Shown here: positions 58,417 to 64,000 of the stretch, piece by piece
How the letters are laid out: each line of letters opens with the position of its first letter
Numbering within the stretch: position 1 is the stretch's first letter
DNA from: Molossus alvarezi
Taxonomy: Eukaryota > Chordata > Mammalia > Chiroptera > Molossidae
DNA: 64,000 bases
Assembly (NCBI GenBank): GCA_037176705.1
Contig: CM073886.1
Span: 434,001-498,000, forward strand
Direction of reading: 5' to 3'
Made by a program: the position numbers and the translations under genes
Notes under the pieces: generated by a model
The model's input: only the letters and a program-made list of their open reading frames with translations
What the model was told of the DNA's origin: nothing
The model's database searches: none

Positions 58417-61136
58417 GCTCCTCTCTCAGACCCATGGTCCCCTGTTCTCTGTGATCCACTCTGAGACTCATGGTCTCCACTACTCTGAGTTCCACTCTCA
58501 GACCCATGGTCTCCCCTGCTCTGTGTTCCTCTCTCAAAGCCATGGTCTCCTCTTCTCTGTGTTCCTCTCTCAGACCCATGGTCTCCCCTTCTCTGTGCTC
58601 CTCTCTCAGCCCATGGTCTCCCCTGCTCTGTGCTCCTCTCTCAGAGCCATGGTCTCCTCTTCTCTGTGTTCCACTCTCAGACCCATGGTCTCCCTTTCGC
58701 TGTGCCCCTGTCTCAGACCCATGGTCTCCCCTTCTCTGTGCTCCTCTCTCAGCCCATGGTCTCCCCTGCTCTGTGCTCCTCTCTCAGAGCCATGGTCTCC
58801 TCTTCTCTGTGTTCCTCTCTCAGACCCATGGTCTCCCCTTCTCTGTGCTCCTCTCTCAGCCCATGGTCTCCCCTGCTCTGTGCTCCTCTATCAGAGCCAT
58901 GGTCTCCTCTTCTCTGTGTTCCTCTCTCAGATTCATGGTCTCCCCTTCTCTGTACTACTCTCTCAGACACATGGTCTCCCCTACTCTGTGCTCCTCTCTC
59001 AGACCCATGGTCTCTCTTCTCTGTGATCCTCTCAGACCCATGGTCTCCCCAACTCTGTGCTCCTCTCTCAGACCCATAGACTCATCTTCTCTGTGCTTCT
59101 CTCGGACCCATGGTCTCCCCTGCTCTGTGCTCCTCTCTCAGACCCATGGTGTCCCTGCTCTGTGCTCCTCTCTCAGACCCATAAACTCCTCTTCTCTGTG
59201 CCCCTCTAAGACCCATGGTCTCCCCTACTCTGTGCTCATCTCTCAGACCCATCTTCTCCTTTTCTCTGTGCTCCTTTCAGAACCATGGTGTCCCCTGCTC
59301 TGTGCTCCTCTCTCAGACCCATGGTCTCCTCTGCTCTTTGTCCTCTCTCAAACCCTTGGTCTCCTGTTCTCTGTGATCCACTCTCAGACCCATGGTCTCC
59401 ACTGTTATCAGCTCCACTCTCAGACCCATTGTCTCCACTGCTCTCAGCTCCACTCTCAGACCCATTGTCTCCACTTCTCTCAGCTCCACACTCAGACCCA
59501 TGGTCTCCCCTGCTCGGTGCTCCTCTCTCAGACCCATGGTCTCTCTTCTCTGTGCTCCACTCTCAGACAAATGGTCTCCCCTGCTCTGTGCTCCTCTCTG
59601 ATAACCATAGACTCCTCTTCGCTGTGCCTCTCTAAGACCCATGGTCTCCCCTACTCCGTCCACCTCTCTCAGAACCATGGTTTCCACTGCACTTTGCTCC
59701 TCTCTCAGACCAATGGTCTCCCCTACCCTGTGCTCCTCTCTCAGATACATGGTCTCCCCTTCTTTGATCCTATCTCAGACCGATGGTCTCCCTTGCTCTT
59801 TGCACCTCTCTCAGAACCATGGTTCTCTCTTCTCTGGGCTCCTCTCTCAAAACTATGGTCTCCTTTTCTCTATGCTCCTCTCTCAGACCCATGGTCTCTT
59901 CTTCTCAGTGTTCCTCTCTCAGACCCATGGTCTCCTCTTATCTGTGTTCTTTTCTCAGACCCATGGTCTCCACTTCTAGGTGCACATCTCTCTCTGACCA
60001 ATGGTCTCCCCTGCTCTGAACTCCTCTCTCAACCCATGGACTCATCTTCTCTGTGCTCCTCTTTCAGAGCCATAGACTCCTCTTCTCTGTGCCTCTCTCA
60101 TACCCATGGTCTCCCCAGCTCTGTGCTCCTCTCTCAGAACCATGGTCTCCGCTTCTCTGTGCTCCTCTTCAGACCCATGGACTACCCTGCTCTGTGCTCC
60201 TCTCTCAGGCCCATGGTCTCCCCTGCTCTTTGCTCCTCTCTCAGACCCATGGTCTCCCCAGCTCTGTGCTCCTCTCTCAAACCCATCGTCTCCCTTCTCT
60301 GTGCTCCTGTCTCAAACCCATTGTCTCCGCTGCTATGTGGTCCTCTATCAGACCCATGGCCTCCCCTGCTCTTTGCTCCTCTCTCAGACCCATGGTCTCC
60401 CCTGCTCCGTGCTCCTCTCTCAGACCCATAAACTCCTCTTCTCTGTGCCCCTCTCAGACCCATATTCTCCACTGCTCTGTGCTCCTCTCTCAGACCAATA
60501 ATCTCCCCTGCTCTTTGCTCCTCTCAGACACATGGCCTACCCTGCTCTGTGCTCCTCTCTCAGAGCCATGGTCTCCTCTTCTCTGTGTTCCTCTCTCAGA
60601 CCCATGGTCTCCCCTTCTCTGTGCTCCTCTCTCAAAACCATGATCTCCCCTACTCTGTGCTCCTCTCTCAGTCCCATCGCTTCATCTTCTCTGTGCTCCT
60701 CTCTCAGACCCATGGTCTCTTCTTCTCTGTGCTCTCTCTCAGACTTATGGTCTCCCCTGCTCTGTGCTTCTCTCTCAGTCCCATCGCCTCATCTTGTCTG
60801 TGTTCCTCTCTCAGACCCATGGTCTCCCCTGCTCTGTCCTCCTCTCTCAGACCCATGGTCTCCCTTTCTCTGTTCCCCTTTCTCAGACCCATGGTCTCCC
60901 CTGCTCTGTGCTCCTCTCTCAGAGCCATGGTCTCCTCTTCTCTGTTTTCCTCTCTCAGACCCATGGTCTCCCCTTCTCTGTGCTCCTCTCTCAAACCCAT
61001 GATCTCCCCTACTCTGTGCTCCTCTATCAGTCCCATCGCTTCATCTTCTCTGTGCTCCTCTCTCAGAGCCATGGTCTCCCCTGCTCTGTGCTCCTCTCTC
61101 AGACCCATGGTGTCCCCTTCTCGGTGCTTTTCTCTC
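58417..61136 (+). repeat. Mosaic right-hand stretch without large duplications
   Basis: Continuous units with more single-base variety than the left part. I could not match it to another place in the window as an ordered block of more than a few hundred bp. A short set (CAGCCCATGG, CAGAGCCATGG, CAGACCCATGG) is iterated with CAGCCCATGG at 58,607, 58,750 and 58,857, spacings of 143 and 107 bp. A CTCTAGGTGC-type unit (written CTTCTAGGTGC) near 59,973 and other one-off variants occur. No gene or foreign sequence was seen. Confidence 0.7.
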
Positions 61137-64000
61137 AGACCCATAGACTCCTCTTCTCTGTGCCCCTCTAAGACCCATGGTCTCCACTTCTCTGAGTTCC
61201 ACTCTCAGACCCATGGTCTCCCCTGCTCTGTGCTCCTCTCTCAGACCCATGGTATCCTTTTCTCTGTGCTCCTCTCTCAGACCCATGGTCTCCCTTGCTC
61301 CGTGCTTCTCTCTCAGAGCCATGGTCTCCTCCTCTCTGTGTTCCTCTGTCAGACACATGGTCTCCCATTCTCTGTGCTCCTCTCTCAGTCCCATCGCCTC
61401 ATCTACTCTGTGCTCCTTTCTCAGACCCATGGTCTCCCCTGCTCTGTTCTCCTCTCTCAGACCCATGGTCCCCTGTTCTGTGTGATCAACTCTGAGACCC
61501 ATGGTCTCCACTGCTCTGAGTTCCACTCTCAGACCCATGGTCTCCCCTGCTCTGTGCTCCTCTCTCAGACCCATGGTCTCCCTTTCTCTGTGCGCCTTTC
61601 TCAGACCCATGGTCTCCCCTGCTCTGTGCTCCTCTGTCTGTCCCATCGCCTCATCTACTCTGTGCTCCTCTCTCAGACCCATGGTCTTCTCTGCTCTGTG
61701 CTCCTCTCTCAGAGCCATGGTCTCCTCTTCTCTGTGTTCCTCTCTCAGACCCATGGTCTCCCCTTCTCTGTGCTCCGCTCTCAGACCGATGATCTCCCCT
61801 CCTCTGTGCTCCTCTCTCAGACCCATAGTCTCCCCTGCTCTCTGCTTCTCTCTCAGACCCATGGTCTCCCCTGTTCTGTCCTCCTCTCTCAGACCCATTG
61901 TCTTCCTTTCTCTGTGCCCCTTTCTCAGACCAATGTTCTCCCCTGCTCTGTGCTCCTCTCTCAAACCCATGATCTCCCCTACTCTGTGCTCCTCTCTCAG
62001 TCCCATCGCTTCATCTTCTCTGTGCTCCTCTCTCAGACCCATGGTCTCCCCTGCTCTGTGCTCCTCTCTCAGACCCATGGTTTCCCCTGCTCTGTGCTCC
62101 TATCTCAGACCCATGGTCTCCCCTTCTCTGTGCTCCGCACTCAGACTGATGGTCTCCCCTGCTCTGTGCTCCTCTCTCAGAACCATAGTCTCCTCTGCTC
62201 TCTGCTTCTCTCTCAGACCCATGGTTTCCACTGTTCTGTGCTCCTTTCTCGGACCCATGGTGTCCCCTGCTGTGTGCTCCTCTCTCAAACCCATGATCTT
62301 CCCTAATCTGTGCTCCTCTCTCAGTCCCATCGCTTCATCTTCTTTGTGCTCCTCTCTCAGACCCATGGTCTCCTCTTCTCTGTGCTCCGTTCTCAGACCG
62401 ATGGTCTCCCTGCTCTGTGATCCACTCACAGACCCATGTTCTCCATTTCTCTGTGCTGCTCTCTCACACCCATGGTCTCCCCTGCTCTGTGATTCTCTCT
62501 CAGACCCATGGTCTCCTCTTCTCTGTGCTCGTCTCTCAGACTTATGATCTCCCCTGCTCTGTGCTCCTCTCTCAGTCCCATCGCCTCATCTACTCTGTGC
62601 TCCTCTCTCAGACCCATGGTCTCCCCTGCTCTGTGCTCCTCTCTCAGACCCATGGTGTCCCCTGCTCTGTGCTTTTCCCTCAGACCCATAGACTCCTCTT
62701 CTCTGTGCCCCTCTAAGACCCATGGTCTCCACTGCTCTGAGTTCCACTCTCAGACCCATGGTCTCCCCTGCTCTGTGCTCCTCTCTCAGACCCATGGTCT
62801 CCCTTTCTCTGTGCGCCTTTCTCAGACCCATGGTCTCCCCTGCTCTGTGCTCCTCTGTCTGTCCCATCGCCTCATCTACTCTGTGCTCCTCTCTCAGACC
62901 CATGGTCTTCTCTGCTCTGTGCTCCTCTCTCAGAGCCATGGTCTCCTCTTCTCTGTGTTCCTCTCTCAGACCCATGGTCTCCCCTTCTCTGTGCTCCTCT
63001 CTCAAACCCATGATCTCCCCTACTCTGTGCTCCTCTCAGTCCCATCGCTTCATCTTCTCTGTGCTCCTCTCTCAGACCCATGGTCTCCCCTGCTCTGTGC
63101 TCCTCTCTCAGACCCATGGTGTCCCCTGCTCTGTGCTCCTATCTCAGACCCATGGTCTCCCCTTCTCTGTGCTCCGCACTCAGACCGATGGTCTCCCCTG
63201 CTCTGTGCTCCTCTCTCAGACCCATAGTCTCCTCTGCTCTCTGCTTCTCTCTCAGACCCATGGTTTCCCCTGTTCTGTGCTCCTTTCTCGGACCCATGGT
63301 CTCCCCTCCTCTGTGATCCACTCACAGACCCTTGTTCCCCTGTTCTCTGTGATCCACTCTCAGACCCATGGTCTCCACTGCTCTCAGCTCCACTCTCAGA
63401 CCCATGGTCTCCCCTCCTCTGTGATCCACTCACAGACCCATGTTCTCCATTTCTCTGTGCTGCTCTCTCAGACCCATGGTCTCCCCTGCTCTGTGATTCT
63501 CTCTCAGACCCATGGTCTCCTCTTCTCTGTGCTCGTCTCTCAGACTTATGATCTCCCCTGCTCTGTGCTCCTCTCTCAGTCCCATCGCCTCATCTACTCT
63601 GTGCTCCTCTCTCAGACCCATGGTGTCCCCTGCTCTTTGCTTTTCCCTCAGACCCATAGACTCCTCTTCTCTGTGCCCCTCTAAGACCCATGGTCTCCCC
63701 TGCTCTGTGCTCCTCTCTCAGACCCATAGTATCCCCTTCTCTGTGCTCCACTCTCAGACCGATGATCTCCCCTGCTCTGTGCTCCTCTCTCAGACCCATA
63801 GTCTCCCCTGCTCTCTGCTTCTCTCTCAGACCCATGGTTTCCCCTGTTCTGTGCTCCTTTCTCAGACCCATGGTCTCCCCTGCTCTGTGCTCCTCTCAAA
63901 CCCTTGTTCCCCTGTTCTCTGTGATCCACTCTCAGACCCTTGGTCTCCACTGCTCTCAGCTCGACTCTCAGACCCATGGTCTCCCCTGCTGTGTGATTCT
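61137..64000 (+). repeat. About 1.0-1.5-kb higher-order repeat, partial copies
   Basis: The landmark pair CATAGACTCC then CCCCTCTAAGACCC starts sets near 61,137, 62,682 and 63,650. A 1,221-bp offset joins 61,501 and 62,722 over several hundred bp. Offsets of 1,039 bp (GCTCCGCAC at 62,132 and 63,171) and 1,004 bp (CACAGACCC at 62,427 and 63,431) join later parts. Changing offsets mean units were gained and lost between copies. The window ends inside the array. Confidence 0.75.

Larger units (their letters stand above)
1..64000. repeat. 36-bp minisatellite / satellite array filling the window
   Basis: Every part of the window I read is made of head-to-tail, same-orientation copies of one unit. 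The core CAGACCCATGG begins each unit and a CT-rich tail closes it. Spacing between successive cores is usually 36 bp, often 35 or 34. Common core variants are CAGAACCATGG, CAGACACATGG, GAGACCCATAG, CAGACTTATGG, CAGTCCCATGG and CAGCCTTATGG. The canonical unit is 75% pyrimidine on the + strand, 61% GC and contains no CpG. No non-repeat insertion, gene, mobile element or gap was seen. The array is cut by both window edges. The unit count of about 1,800 is length divided by mean period, not a direct count. I do not recognise the family by name. Confidence 0.97.

Noticed and set aside
61041..62078. 345-codon - strand frame of Arg/Glu-rich REEHRAGETMGL repeats
   Set aside because: It is the predictable translation of the reverse-complement unit. 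Stops occur wherever unit lengths shift into the TGA frame, and nothing beyond the start context supports expression.
1..64000. CRISPR array
   Set aside because: Units are contiguous with no unique spacers between conserved repeats, and no cas-like sequence is present.
1..64000. Bacterial or viral repeat-protein gene (for example a TAL-like or surface repeat protein)
   Set aside because: Frame-shifting unit lengths, the absence of unique N- or C-terminal regions over 64 kb and no ribosome-binding or promoter context make a repeat protein untenable.
1..64000. G-quadruplex array on the - strand
   Set aside because: Each 36-bp unit has only one GGGG run, so loops would be about 30 nt, far beyond the usual limit for stable quadruplexes.
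1..64000. PRDM9-type hotspot motif CCNCCNTNNCCNC in the unit
   Set aside because: The CCCC and CTCC segments of the consensus do not have the required spacing, so I could not fit the motif.
1..64000. Telomeric or interstitial telomeric repeats, transposon ends, tRNA or rRNA genes
   Set aside because: No TTAGGG-type runs, inverted terminal repeats, target-site duplications or RNA-gene signatures were seen in any part of the window.

Overview
The whole 64 kb window is one uninterrupted tandem array. The basic unit is a degenerate 36-bp minisatellite (satellite-like) repeat: a core CAGACCCATGGTCTCC, then a pyrimidine-rich tail ending in TGTGCTCCTCTCT. Units of 34 and 35 bp are interspersed, and I estimate about 1,800 units. 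I found no unique sequence, RNA gene, transposable element or credible protein-coding gene on either strand. Both window edges cut through the array, so it extends further in both directions or ends just outside.

The organism cannot be identified. A pure minisatellite array of this size, with a CpG-free consensus and no genes in 64 kb, points to a eukaryotic nuclear genome. A vertebrate seems likely (inference), in a subtelomeric, pericentromeric, microchromosomal or otherwise repeat-expanded locus. By count of the canonical unit the + strand is about 44% C, 31% T, 17% G and 8% A, so the array is strongly strand-asymmetric.

The interest lies in the higher-order structure. Variant units recur in the same order at fixed offsets, which reveals nested segmental tandem duplications. 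The main ones are about 1,200 bp (1-1,945), about 1,380-1,416 bp (1,485-4,272), 3,051 bp (8,288-14,389), about 8.2 kb (16,901-33,336), 2,852 bp (33,520-37,963), 3,461 bp (39,115-46,395), an 11,913-bp offset (35,160-41,710 against 47,073-53,623) and 4,501 bp (49,415-58,416). Smaller blocks of 106, 108, 322, 358 and 642 bp are nested inside. The 4,501-bp and 3,051-bp pairs are nearly identical and therefore recent, or possibly assembly artefacts. Stretches between blocks (4,273-8,287; 15,736-16,900; 46,396-47,072; 58,417-61,136) are mosaics of the same units without a large local partner.

The many long open frames are a by-product of the repeat. Thirty-six bp is 12 codons, and the canonical unit has no stop in three + frames and two - frames. 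Units of 34 and 35 bp shift the frame constantly and no single frame is preserved, so I annotate no CDS. Features that could still matter if the locus is transcribed are an ACCATGG start context in each - strand unit, a polypyrimidine-CAG splice-acceptor-like element in each + strand unit, recurrent GTAAG donor-like sites, and a near-perfect dyad around CCATGG.
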